Shown piece after piece: positions 23,795 to 32,893 of a stretch of DNA of 64,000 nt. The position numbers were made by a program, and so were the translations under genes. The notes below the pieces were generated by a model. It ran no database searches. It was not told the DNA's origin and saw only the letters and a list, made by a program, of their open reading frames with translations. Source of the stretch: Lunularia cruciata (Eukaryota; Streptophyta; Marchantiopsida; Lunulariales; Lunulariaceae). The stretch is taken from the NCBI GenBank assembly GCA_948567375.1, contig OX419759.1, positions 9,950,744 to 10,014,743 of the forward strand, read 5' to 3'. Every line of letters begins with the position of its first letter. The first letter of the stretch is position 1.

Positions 23795-24627
23795 TCTTGT
23801 GCTCCTCCAAGGTGACTTCCTTCAAATCCTTGTAATTGAAAGCAAAAATATGGATGAACTTGCAGAAAATCTCCTCAAATCTCACCTTCTCCTCCTTGGT
23901 AATATTTGGGCCATACTTGAGGGTAGAAAACCTTCTGTCTACCTCCTCAAGTGTCAATGTGATTTATCTGGGTCCTTCAAAACCTTTGGCTTAGGTGCAA
24001 AATCCATAGCACACAAAGGATACACATCTGAATCAGATTGAGATTCATCCTCCTCCGTGGAAGTCTTCTCTTCCATGCTTGTGTCCACACTTGAAACTCC
24101 TTCTTCAGAATCTGATTCCCAATAATCAAACGATGGTGTATCTGAATGTGAAGTGTTGTTGGTGTAAGTCACAAGAACTATGACTCTATGGTTTGATGGA
24201 CCAATCCTCAAGTTCCCTTTGTGCCATCGATCAGTTGTGCGTGTTGCTCTCAACCATGGCCTCCCAAGAAGTAAGTCATAGCTTGAATCCTTCAAGACTT
24301 GGAAAGTCATGAGATTTTGAACTCCCGTAGCTGAACTACTACTTTATCCATCACCCCTATTGGTCTAACTTGTTGCTTGTTTTCCATGCTCACCACAAAT
24401 GTTGAAGGTCTTGAGGGTATCATACCCAACTTCTTCATCAACCTTTATGATATGGCATTTACTGTTGATCCTCCATCAACCAATGCATCCTTGATGTTGT
24501 GACCATTCACTCTCACATCAATCTTGGAGGCATATTCACAAGCCTCCCATGGTGCTGGCTTGGTATCCACCACTCCCATTGATACCGAAGCTTTTGATAG
24601 CTTCAACCTTGGAAGAAGGTTTCTCAT
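23795..24627 (-). pseudogene. A2 protease and start of pol
   Basis: Minus-strand frames give DALVDGGSTVNAIS (retropepsin active-site region, D-G-G type) and DLLLGRPWLRATRTTDRW. An acidic linker (MEEKTSTEEDESQSDSD) follows, then the linker to RT ending EVTLEEHKI. Here the R codon that became a stop in A3 is AGA (sense), but the frame shifts elsewhere. Deleted beyond the RT linker. Confidence 0.7.
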
Positions 24628-25102
24628 ATCTCACCTTGCTTCTAATTTGTGGTCTCAATCCTCTCACAAAATTCTTGGTGAGCATGTCCTCTATGCCAAT
24701 CATAGTAGTCTCCACATCATCTCCACCCTTCCTCAATACTATGCAAAATCTAGACTCTAGCTTTTCCACTCTTTCCACATAGACTCTCACTTTCTCTCCA
24801 TCTCCTTGCTTGAGAAATGTAACCTCACTCATCAATCTCTCATAACTCTCATCAAGAAGAAAATTCTCAATGAGTGATGAAGTCAAAGTCTCCCAAGGCT
24901 CCTCTTCCCCATCTCTCCTCTCTTTCTTTTGGTATTCTGACTCATACCATGTAAGTGCTGCATCCTCAAAGAAATCTGGGAATACAGAGGTCCACTCATT
25001 CTTCCTCCTCTCCTTGTTTCCTATGCAAGATCTCTTGAAGTCTCTCACAAAGGCCTCCACATCTTCTCCCTCCTTGCCAAATAAAACCGGAAGTTTCCCC
25101 AT
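24536..25102 (-). pseudogene. A2 gag, C-terminally deleted
   Basis: Begins at a true ATG (MGKLPVLFGKEGEDVEAF) and carries the gag core (CIGNKERRKNEW; LTWYESEYQKKE; FLKQGDGEKVRVYVERVEKL). After VEAIK the frame jumps into the protease linker, so the nucleocapsid zinc knuckle present in A1 and A3 is lost. Gag would otherwise form the virus-like particle in the cytoplasm. This copy could not bind RNA through a knuckle. Confidence 0.75.
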
Positions 25103-25130
25103 CTTAACCTCTCACTATCTTTCTTTCTCT

Positions 25131-25687
25131 TGTCACGCCATTTGTAGTTCCGCATCTAGCTGCTTGGACACTGGAGTTCCAGTGATAGTAGTTAGAGTTA
25201 TTCTAGTAGTTTCTCAGGGACTACTTTCCGACAGTCTGATTTGGTGTTCGGGGTACCGACTTCACGGTGGGGCCCACCGTCACTTTGCACTGTTTGCACC
25301 GTCGAGTGTGCCGTCAGCGGGACCATTAGGGTTCTAGTGCTAGCTCGAGTCCAGGGGGGTATAGTTTTGAAGTGAGCTCCAAAGAGCTCACTTCTCTGAT
25401 GTTGAGCCTTCGAGTTCCTGGCTATGGTGGACAGAGGCACGCGAGCGTCACCTGGATTCTCTATGCTTGAGTGGGTGTGGCTTGACTATAATCAGTGCCC
25501 AGTTGTTGGCAGTTTATAGAGTGACAGATCAAGTACTGATCTGAGTTGAGTTGAGTTGAAAATGTTAAGCAATCTGATTAATTGTGGCACTTTAGAGTCT
25601 ATGTATGACTTATGTGTGAGTTGTGTTTCTATAGTGTATGATGTTGACAACGACGTATGTTGTGTAGCGATGTATATACGCACGACA
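25131..25687 (+). mobile_element. B-family solo LTR with CTCT target-site duplication
   Basis: A 557-bp unit with termini TGTCACGCC and CACGACA, flanked by CTCT at 25127-25130 and 25688-25691. The uninterrupted site in A3 (34525-34534 area, TTTTCTCTCAATT) has CTCT once, so the insertion is exact and the duplication is four bases. No internal sequence remains, so it is a solo LTR. It contains a (GAGTT)3 run that varies in length between B copies. Confidence 0.9.
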
Positions 25688-25893
25688 CTCTCAATTTTTT
25701 TTAATTTTTTTTCTCTCTTTGCATAAGTAATAGAGTATGTACATGAATAACACCATTTGAGATTAATCCACCCTAGAGAACACAAAAGGCTCAGGTTGCT
25801 CAAAGATTTCTATAGCAACATCAAATCCTAGAGTGCATATTAATCAAACCCTCATGGATAGTTTATCCATAAGTTGAAAGATTATCTCCATCA

Positions 25894-26524
25894 TTAATCT
25901 TGAGAAATAGCTGATGAAGGTGGTAGTATTTCTGTAGTTGTACTAAGACTCTCTCCAAGATCCTTCACCAAAATCTCCAAAAGTGAGTTTACTCCACTAC
26001 ACTCATATCCTTTTGGAAGTCCTTCAACTCCACAAACCTCACACAACTCCTTGGTCTTAAATCTTCTCCCTCCCAATCTTGGTGAAGAAGGTCCAACATG
26101 CAAACCCAAGTCAAGTAAGCCTCTCCTTTCCCTCAATCTCTTGCTCTCAAAGGTCAATGGACATGAACTTGCCTTATGTCCCTTCTCTCAACATAGAAAG
26201 CACTTAGACTCACTCTTTCCTCCAAGTGGTGTAGGTTTTTGGATCCTCTCAACACTCTTCAAATTCTATTGTAAACTCTCTTTTCCTCAAATCCACCCCT
26301 ACAATCACCTCAAAACTTGGGGAACCTTGCATAGTCTTAATTTCTACTCTTGGTGACACTCCATTTTCCCAAGATGAATCTAAACACTCAAACATGCTTT
26401 TTGTTGCTCCCAAACTCCTCATGCATGAGATCTCCACTCTGCAGAATTGACCCTTCCTCACAATTTCATTCAGACCTCTCAACTTGTATGTCATAGTCCT
26501 CCTAAATTTTGCACATGTGATCAA
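25894..26524 (-). pseudogene. A2 zinc-finger leader ORF (ORF1)
   Basis: Two minus-strand frames, 26524-26249 and 26157-25894, together correspond to A3 ORF1: VEVIVGVDLRKREFT-like core, then KRLRERRGLLDLGLHVG and CEVCGVEGLPKGYEC. A frameshift and a lost Cys codon break the first knuckle. The A2 frame extends further upstream (FCRVEISCMRSLGATKSMFE) than the A3 ATG, which suggests that the ancestral ORF was longer. Confidence 0.6.
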
Positions 26525-27223
26525 AACTGCAGGTTGTCCCTCCCTGCAAAATTTTAGATCTTTTCATTGAGCCATATGGCCTAGACACCTTTCTATTCAG
26601 CACACATATTTCAGATTTGGTCTGAAAACCACCCCCCTCACTTCAAAAACTCATAATTCCTTGCTAAAGAATGATATCTCTCCAATTTGTATGCCAACAG
26701 GTAGGATATAATGTACTGAATTTTCTTGGAAAGTTTCACAACAATCCACTGAAAATTAAAGAAATGGTAAACTTTGTACAATTTTCCAGAGAGCATGCAG
26801 TTGCGGGAATAGTTTACCCTATCATCTTTCAAAAATTCTAGCCCAATGCGCATAATAGCTTTCACAATAATTCCAAGTATGCTAACTTAAAGATAACCCA
26901 AGCTATCATGTGTAGAAATTTCAAGTTCAAATCTCAAACTTGAGATTTTGCCCAAAATCACCTTAATCCCCAAAATCTGCAATCCACCTCACACAATCTC
27001 TCCAATTCCTCTCATGTGTACAAGATGTACAAAATCACTTCAAAGACATCATAAAAAACTACAAGGTAAAAAAATGGATCTTGGTTCTCTAACATAAGTT
27101 CAGCGCTCTCCTCTCCTAATGTTCTCTCCAAGTGAGCTCTCATAGCCTCCTTCTACCTAATGTAGAATTGAACGCGGAACATTATCTTGCCTTCTAGAGA
27201 GGTCCTGGCAACAGAACCAAAAA
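26525..27223 (-). other. A2 leader between primer-binding site and ORF1
   Basis: Homologous to the A3, A4 and A1 leaders. It retains a partial frame (IGLEFLKDDRVNYSRNCMLS) shared by A3 and A4, and the primer-binding site at 27201-27219 (GGTCCTGGCAACAGAACCA on plus), which has several mutations. No intact gene. Confidence 0.6.
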
Positions 27224-27916
27224 TGTGAGGCGGCCTATCTCTCACTCAAGATGAACCTCTGATGGCTATTATAGTAGCGCACCATAGAGTAAGAAGGCAA
27301 AGAACCCCAACTCCATCATACTCCTCCAAGGCTAACACTCCAAGACTCAAGACATTGTTCACTAGAGAACTCAATGAGAGAGAGATAGTTATAAATGAAC
27401 GGATGATGAGTACCTCCTCACCCCTTGTTTTTATATTTGTGAAATAGTTACGTACCAAAGTTGCTTATTACCGCAATAACTCAAGTTACTAGACTAAAAG
27501 GCAAGTAAAGTCAAAAAGTAGAAAGGAATATCCATTCACATGGGCATATTCCCCTAAGTATGTGGTCTTATCTTGAACCAACTACTAAGGCAAGGATTCT
27601 TTCACATGGGCTATCCTTAGGACTAAAGAAGAATCCAAAACAAAAAGACTTGCGGGCCCAAGAGTTCTCAACTCTTTCCTCAAAGTCAAACACCTAGGAA
27701 TAATACCAAGTCAACACACTAAAATCCAAAATAGTGGTGCTCATCTTTTCTACTTCCTCTAAAGTAAGGTCCACTCTATCTTAGCTATGACTAACTTTAG
27801 CTAACCATGAATAATATAGAACCATCCTTTATCTCTATATAAATAATATCTCTTAAGTACTTGTAATACCAAGCTAAATATCACAATACCACACACATGC
27901 ACAAATGGGTGTTACA
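27224..27916 (-). repeat. A2 5' LTR (family A)
   Basis: A 693-bp LTR reading TGTGAGGCGG at its left end and GGGTGTTACA at its right end on plus. The right flank is AACC, after which element P sequence begins directly inside its RT-RNase H region. No matching left duplication exists because A2's other end is truncated. Confidence 0.9.
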
Positions 27917-27956
27917 AACCAAGCTTACACATGAGTGGTGTTAGGGAGATAAGCAA

Positions 27957-28400
27957 GAGAGAGCTTTTGTAGAACTTAAGGAGAGGTTGACATCTGCTCC
28001 TATTTTGAGGAGACTGATTAGAGGACGACCATTTCAGGCTCATACTAATTGGAGTATGTTGGAGCTTGGAGCGGTGCTCATCCAGCATGATGATGAGGGG
28101 AAGGAGTTTGTGGTGGCCTATGCTAGTTGTTCCAACAATTCAGTAGAGGCAAAGTATAGTTCATATGAGGGAGAGTGCTTGGCAGAAGTTTGGGCAGTAG
28201 CACATTTCCGATGTTACCTATTTGGTAACCCCTTCACCCTCATCACTGATCATCAGCCACTAAAGTGGTTGATGGAGTCCGATAAGCTTTCAGGGAAGCT
28301 TGCATGATGGGCTCTGATTTTACAAGAGTATGATTTCATGGTTGTTCATAGACCTAGAGTGGTGGACCGTGATGCAGATGTGTTGAGTAGATCCTGCTGG
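27957..28400 (+). pseudogene. Element P RNase H
   Basis: Reads AFVELKERLTSAPIL (end of the RT thumb), then FQAHTNWSMLELGAVLIQ, where the first catalytic Asp of RNase H (usually TDWS or TDAS) is Asn. GECLAEVWAV carries the Glu and LITDHQPLKWL a later Asp. ALILQEYDF and a stretch equivalent to NADVLSR follow. A stop interrupts GKLA-stop-WAL. RNase H would remove template RNA during cDNA synthesis. The Asn substitution and stop argue that this copy is dead. Confidence 0.8.
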
Positions 28401-28629
28401 TTGGGACATGGGTAAATGTCCCAACCAGCAGGATCAGACCGGAGCAAGTTGGCATGGCGAGACAAATGAGGACATGGTGCTAGGCTAGCATGCATCTGCC
28501 TTTCTGTGTATATTTTCAAAGGCTTTGGTGGTATCTCTCTCAGCGCATATAGGAGGAGTTAATGAGGTCACAGATCCAGAGAGTGAAGATATTGGTACAA
28601 TTTAGCGAGACATACATGATGATGTCTTA

Positions 28630-28943
28630 GTGATGGACTATCTTTGCACTGGTGTTGTGGGTGGCACAGTTGGAGCCAAGGAGAGAGATTGTGTTCTTCA
28701 ACAAGCCAAACGGTTCAGATTGGAGGGCAGACACTTTTTGTGTCTATGGGAGGATGGTAGAGTGCGAGTAGTACTATTTCCATCTCAGAGACCCCAATTG
28801 GTCCATCATGCTCATGAGGAGCTAGGACATTTTGGAGTAAAGCGTACATATAGCTTACTCCAGAGTCATTATTGGTGGCATGGTATGCAGACTAAGGTAT
28901 AGCTGTTTGTTGCCAGATGTGTGGTTTGTGACCAAGTTAGAGC
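28630..28943 (+). pseudogene. Element P integrase N-terminal zinc-binding domain
   Basis: Contains the HHCC arrangement: HHAHEELGHFGVKRTYSLL, then YWWHGMQTKV, then ARCVVCDQVRA. One stop (TAG) interrupts between Val and Leu. The domain is cut at 28943 by the A3 insertion and continues in the core at 36773. This domain helps integrase multimerise and hold viral DNA ends. Confidence 0.8.
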
Positions 28944-29635
28944 TGTGAGCCGGCCTGTCTCTCACTCAGGATGAACCTCTGATGGCTATTATGGTAGCGC
29001 ACCATGGACTAAGAAGGCAAGGAACCCCAACTCCATCATACTCCTCCAAGGCTAACACTCCAAGACTCAAGACATTGCTCACTAGAGAACTCAATGAGAG
29101 AGAGATAGTTGCAAATGAAAGGATGATGAGTACCTCCTCACTCCTTGTTTATATACTTGTGAAATAGTTACGTACCAAAGTTACTAATTACCGTAGTAAC
29201 TCAAGTTACTAGACTAAAAGTCAAGTAAAGTCAAAAAGTAGAAAGGAATATCCATTCACATGGGCATATTCCCCTAAGCATGTGGTCTTATCTTGACCCA
29301 ACCACTAAAGCAAGGATTCCTTCACATGGGCTATCCTTGGACTAAAGAAGAATCCAAAACAAAAAGGCTTGCGGGCCCAAGAGTTCTCAACTCTTTCCCC
29401 AAAGCCAAACACCTAGGAATAAAACCAAGTCAACACACTAAAATCCAAAATAGTGGTGCTCATCTTTTCTACTTCCTCTAAAGTAAGGTCCCATCTATCT
29501 TAGCTATGACTAACTTTAGCTAACCATGACTAATATAGAACCATCCTTTATCTCTATATAAATAATATCTCTTAAGTACTTGTAATACCAAGCTAAATAT
29601 CACAATACCACACACATGCACAAATGGGTGTTACA
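28944..29635 (-). repeat. A3 3' LTR
   Basis: 692 bp, from TGTGAGCCGG to GGGTGTTACA on plus. It matches the 5' LTR at 36077-36768 except for one A/T difference. Confidence 0.97.
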
Positions 29636-29650
29636 TTTACCCCCGGACTA
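29636..29650 (-). other. Polypurine tract of A3
   Basis: On the minus strand GTCCGGGGGTAAA lies immediately before the 3' LTR start TGTAACACCC. It would prime plus-strand DNA synthesis. The same tract is kept in A4 next to 41134. Confidence 0.75.
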
Positions 29651-29683
29651 AGTTTTCACTTTGTCCTCAAAGTGAAGGTCTCT

Positions 29684-30265
29684 CTACCTTCTATGGTACA
29701 TCTTCAACTTATCATGGTTAATCCTATCAAAGTGTCTTCCTCCCAACTCCTTGAGATCATAAGTGTAATTTCCCCACACCTTCTCTACTATGAAAGGTCC
29801 AAAGTACTTAGGCAAAAACTTCTTTTGTACTCTCTTGAATCGAATGGAATCAAACAACATTACCCAATCACCTTCTTTGAAAGGCTCCACCTTCTTCTTG
29901 CCTTGCCTCTTGTCATAGCTCTCCTTTTGTTTCCTTTGGGCTTGCTCCACTCGAACCATAGCAACTGCTCTTGCCTCTTCCAACTGCATGAGTTGATCCT
30001 TCCTTGACTTCTCTGCATCACTTCCTTGTGCTTTCTTCAATCTCCTATGAATGCTTTGGAAGGTAGGAAGATCAAAGTGAATAGGTAAGGTAGACTCAAT
30101 ACCATACACCAATTGGAATGGAGAATATCCAATGGAAGTCTTCATGGTTGTCCTATACTCCCACAAAACTGCATGAATCCTCTTGTCCCAATGATGTTTA
30201 GCCCCCTCCATTTCTGCATCTTTGGCCAACATCATGCACAAGGTCTGATTGGTTCTCTCTGCCAA
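29684..30265 (-). CDS. A3 integrase C-terminal part
   Basis: A 193-codon open segment, in frame with the preceding integrase after one stop (TGA at about 30317). It opens with GLAERTNQTLC, which contains the catalytic Glu of the DDE triad. It then runs WDKRIHAVLWEYRTT and SPFQLVYGIESTLP (typical integrase core end) and finishes with the GPY/F-type module PKYFGPFIVEKVWGNYTYDL. It ends at MYHRR-stop about 50 bases before the 3' LTR. Integrase joins element cDNA to host DNA in the nucleus. No chromodomain follows, which separates family A from element D. A1 has a sense Gln codon where A3 has the separating TGA. Confidence 0.85.
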   Translation of the reverse strand: MAERTNQTLCMMLAKDAEMEGAKHHWDKRIHAVLWEYRTTMKTSIGYSPFQLVYGIESTLPIHFDLPTFQSIHRRLKKAQGSDAEKSRKDQLMQLEEARAVAMVRVEQAQRKQKESYDKRQGKKKVEPFKEGDWVMLFDSIRFKRVQKKFLPKYFGPFIVEKVWGNYTYDLKELGGRHFDRINHDKLKMYHRR

Positions 30266-30319
30266 GCCATTGGAATTTGGCTTATAGGATGTAGTTACTC
30301 TATGTGTGATAGAGAAATG

Positions 30320-32257
30320 TCATAGCATGGCTGTAGTAATGCTTCCTGTAAACTCTCCTCCTCTATCAGAAACCAACTCCAAAGGGCATCCAAACCTAGT
30401 GATAATGCGTTCATAAAGAAATCTACCCACTTCATCTTCATTCTTGTCCCTCAATGGTCTAGCCTCAACCCACTTGGTAAGGTAATCAGTAACTACCACA
30501 ATGTACCGATTGTTCCTTGGGGTTCTATTGAGAGGTCCTACAAAATCAATTCCCCACTTCTCAAAGGGTCCTAGCAATGGAATTGATCTAAGTGGTGGAG
30601 TGGATGTAGACTTTCTAGCAAAAGCTTGACAAACATGACAAGTTTTGCAATAATCAAGACAATCCTTGAAAATCCCTCTCCAATGGTAACCTGCATCTAG
30701 AATCTTGAAAGCAGTCACCTTTCCTGCAAAGTGTCCTCCACATACTAAACCTTCATGAAACTCCTTTATGAGTAGGATAGACTCTTCCTTACCCACTGCT
30801 CTTCGAAGTAGACCATCTGCTCCTTGGTGAAAAAGAATATCATCCACCATTGTGTAAGGTCTAGATCTTGCTGCAAGGGCCTTCCTCTCCCTAGCATGCA
30901 TCCCTTCTGGATAGTTACCTCTTGTCACAAAATCCACAATCTCCTTGTACTCCATTGGAACCTCTTGAGTGACTGAGATTGTCATGAGCTCCTCATCCGG
31001 GAAGGAATCATCTACTGGCTCATCTCCATCATGATCATAGGCTCTAGATAACAAATCAGCATTTGCATGTTTCTTTCCTGGCCTATCCTCAATTGTGTAG
31101 TCATACTCAGACAAGAGAATCATCCACCTTGCTAGTCTCCCTTCAACATTAGGCTTGTTGAAGATGTACTTCAAAGCCTTGTGATCCGTGACAATTGTGG
31201 CTTTCCCTCCAATCAAGTAGTGTCTAAACTTCTTGAGACCAAAGATCACTGCCAACCCTTCTCTCTCTGTGACAGAGTAGTTCTTCTCTGCTGAAACCAT
31301 CTGCCTACTAGCATAAGCTATTGGATGATCATGCCCATCTTGGTCTAATTGACTAAGAGTGCATCCTATAGCTACATTAGAAGCATCAGTGTAGAGGATG
31401 AAAGGCTTACTCCAATCAGGTTTAGCAAGAATTGGAGCTACAACAAGGGATTGCTTGAGCTCCTCAAAAGCTTTGAGAGCCTCCTTGTCTTCCAAAATCA
31501 CCATGTAATCTACACCCTTCTTCATGTAGATGGTCAATGCATAAGCCTTGTTGGAAAATGAGAAGATGAACCTCCTATAGTACCCAACCATTCCCAAGAA
31601 TTGGCGTAACTTTGTCAAGCTTGAAGGGAATGGAAGGTCTGAGATTTTCCTCACCTTCTCAGGATCAACTGCTATTCCATCCTTGGAGATGATGTGCCCC
31701 AAAAGTAGACCTTCTTCACATCCAAAAATGCACTTCTCTGGGTTGAGTGATGCATTTGCCTCATCCAAGCGTTGCAAGACTTCGATTAGGTGCTCAAAGT
31801 GCTCCTCCTTGCTCCCATAGACACAAAAGTCATCAATGAAATCTCTCACAAATTTCCCAATGAAAGGTTCAAATACCTTGTTCATGAACCGTTGGAATGT
31901 GGCTGGAGCATTGCAAAGCCCAAAAGGCATGACCTTGAAAGCGTAAGTTCCCCAAGGTGTGGTGAATGTGGTGAGTTGTTGATGCTCTGGTGCAATCTTG
32001 ATTTGGTTATATCCACTATAACCATCTCCAAAACTGTACCTCTCATGACCTGCAACCTCCTCCAAGATCTCATCAATGAATGCCAATGGGTAGTAGTCCT
32101 TCTTGGTAATAGCATTGAGCTTCTTGTAATCCACACATACCCAAAGCTTGCCATTCTTTTTCTTCACAATGACAATTGGAGACACCCATTCTGAATTCTC
32201 CACCTCAAAGATAAATCCAGCCTCCTTGAGCTTATCAATCTCCTCCTTCACAACCAA
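30320..32257 (-). CDS. A3 reverse transcriptase, RNase H and integrase
   Basis: A 645-codon open segment. RT: VSPIVIVKKKNGKLWVCVDY, GYSGYNQIKIAPEHQ, MPFGLCNAPATFQRFMNKVF and the catalytic box FIDDFCVYG. RNase H: FILYTDASNVAIGCTLSQL (Asp), YSVTEREGLAVIFGLKKF (Glu), TIVTDHKALKYIF (Asp). Integrase: HEGLVCGGHFAGKV and CKTCHVCQ form the zinc-binding domain; WGIDFVGPLNRT and LVSDRGGEFTGS carry the first two catalytic Asp residues. The protein would copy genomic RNA into cDNA and begin integration. The segment is bounded by a TAA upstream, where A4 reads CAA, and by a TGA downstream. All visible catalytic residues are intact. Confidence 0.92.
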   Translation of the reverse strand: MVVKEEIDKLKEAGFIFEVENSEWVSPIVIVKKKNGKLWVCVDYKKLNAITKKDYYPLAFIDEILEEVAGHERYSFGDGYSGYNQIKIAPEHQQLTTFTTPWGTYAFKVMPFGLCNAPATFQRFMNKVFEPFIGKFVRDFIDDFCVYGSKEEHFEHLIEVLQRLDEANASLNPEKCIFGCEEGLLLGHIISKDGIAVDPEKVRKISDLPFPSSLTKLRQFLGMVGYYRRFIFSFSNKAYALTIYMKKGVDYMVILEDKEALKAFEELKQSLVVAPILAKPDWSKPFILYTDASNVAIGCTLSQLDQDGHDHPIAYASRQMVSAEKNYSVTEREGLAVIFGLKKFRHYLIGGKATIVTDHKALKYIFNKPNVEGRLARWMILLSEYDYTIEDRPGKKHANADLLSRAYDHDGDEPVDDSFPDEELMTISVTQEVPMEYKEIVDFVTRGNYPEGMHARERKALAARSRPYTMVDDILFHQGADGLLRRAVGKEESILLIKEFHEGLVCGGHFAGKVTAFKILDAGYHWRGIFKDCLDYCKTCHVCQAFARKSTSTPPLRSIPLLGPFEKWGIDFVGPLNRTPRNNRYIVVVTDYLTKWVEARPLRDKNEDEVGRFLYERIITRFGCPLELVSDRGGEFTGSITTAML

Positions 32258-32287
32258 AGATATTGGTGGGCTAATGCGACGTTGCTT

Positions 32288-32884
32288 TTAGCGGATTGGT
32301 CTTGCATGTGACTCCACCTCTATCTTGTGCTCCTCCAAGGTGACTTCCTTCAAATCCTTGTAACTAAAAGCAAACACATGGATGAACTTGCGGAAAATCT
32401 CCTCAAATCTCACCTTCTCCTCCTTGGTAACATTTGGGCCATACTTGAGGGTAGATAACCTTCTCTCTACCTCCTCAAGTGTCAATGGTGATTTATCTGG
32501 GTCCTTCAAAACCTCTGGCTTAGGTGCAAAATCCATAGCACACAAAGGATACACATCTGAATCAGATTCAGATTCATCCTCCTCCGTGGAAGTCTCCTCT
32601 TCCATGCTTGTGTCCACACCTGAAGCTCCTCCTTCAGAATCAGATTCCCAATAATCAGAAGATGGGGTATCTGAATGTGAGGTGTTGGTGGTGTTTGTCA
32701 CAGGAACAGTGACTCTATGGTTTGATGGCCCAATCCTTAAGTACCCTTTGTGCCATCGATCAGTTGTGCGTGCTGCTCTCAACCATGGCCTCCCAAGAAG
32801 TAAGTCATAGCTTGAATCCTTCAAGACTTGGAAAGTCATGAGATTTTGAACTCCCATAACTGAAACTACCACCTTATCCATCAC
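32288..32884 (-). CDS. A3 protease C-terminal part and protease-RT linker
   Basis: A 198-codon open segment between two nonsense codons. Starts near MDKVVVSVMGVQNLMTFQVL and contains SYDLLLGRPWLRAARTTDRW, the conserved GRPWL region of plant retropepsins. A long acidic linker follows (DYWESDSEGGASGVDTSMEE), then KVRFEEIFRKFIHVFAFSYK, which leads into RT. It ends RPIR-stop, where A4 has Gln (CAA versus TAA). This is part of one gag-pol polyprotein and not a separate gene. Confidence 0.85.
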   Translation of the reverse strand: MMDKVVVSVMGVQNLMTFQVLKDSSYDLLLGRPWLRAARTTDRWHKGYLRIGPSNHRVTVPVTNTTNTSHSDTPSSDYWESDSEGGASGVDTSMEEETSTEEDESESDSDVYPLCAMDFAPKPEVLKDPDKSPLTLEEVERRLSTLKYGPNVTKEEKVRFEEIFRKFIHVFAFSYKDLKEVTLEEHKIEVESHARPIR

Positions 32885-32893
32885 TCCTACTGG

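Larger units (their letters stand above)
23664..27916 (-). mobile_element. Family A element, copy A2, internally deleted
   Basis: In minus-strand order: 5' LTR (27224-27916), leader, zinc-finger ORF, gag start (ATG at 25102), gag with its C-terminal part deleted, protease and the N-terminal end of pol, and then a 130-bp piece of 3' LTR (23664-23794). RT through integrase is gone; the LTR piece is fused directly to sequence encoding the protease-RT linker. It is interrupted by a B-family solo LTR (25131-25687). It lies head to head with A1, so family A internal sequence forms a long inverted repeat around 23664. Confidence 0.85.

Noticed and set aside
28982-29167. 61-codon frames inside family A LTRs (also 36115-36300)
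   Set aside because: Antisense to the element, lying in LTR sequence; repeated only because the LTRs are repeated.
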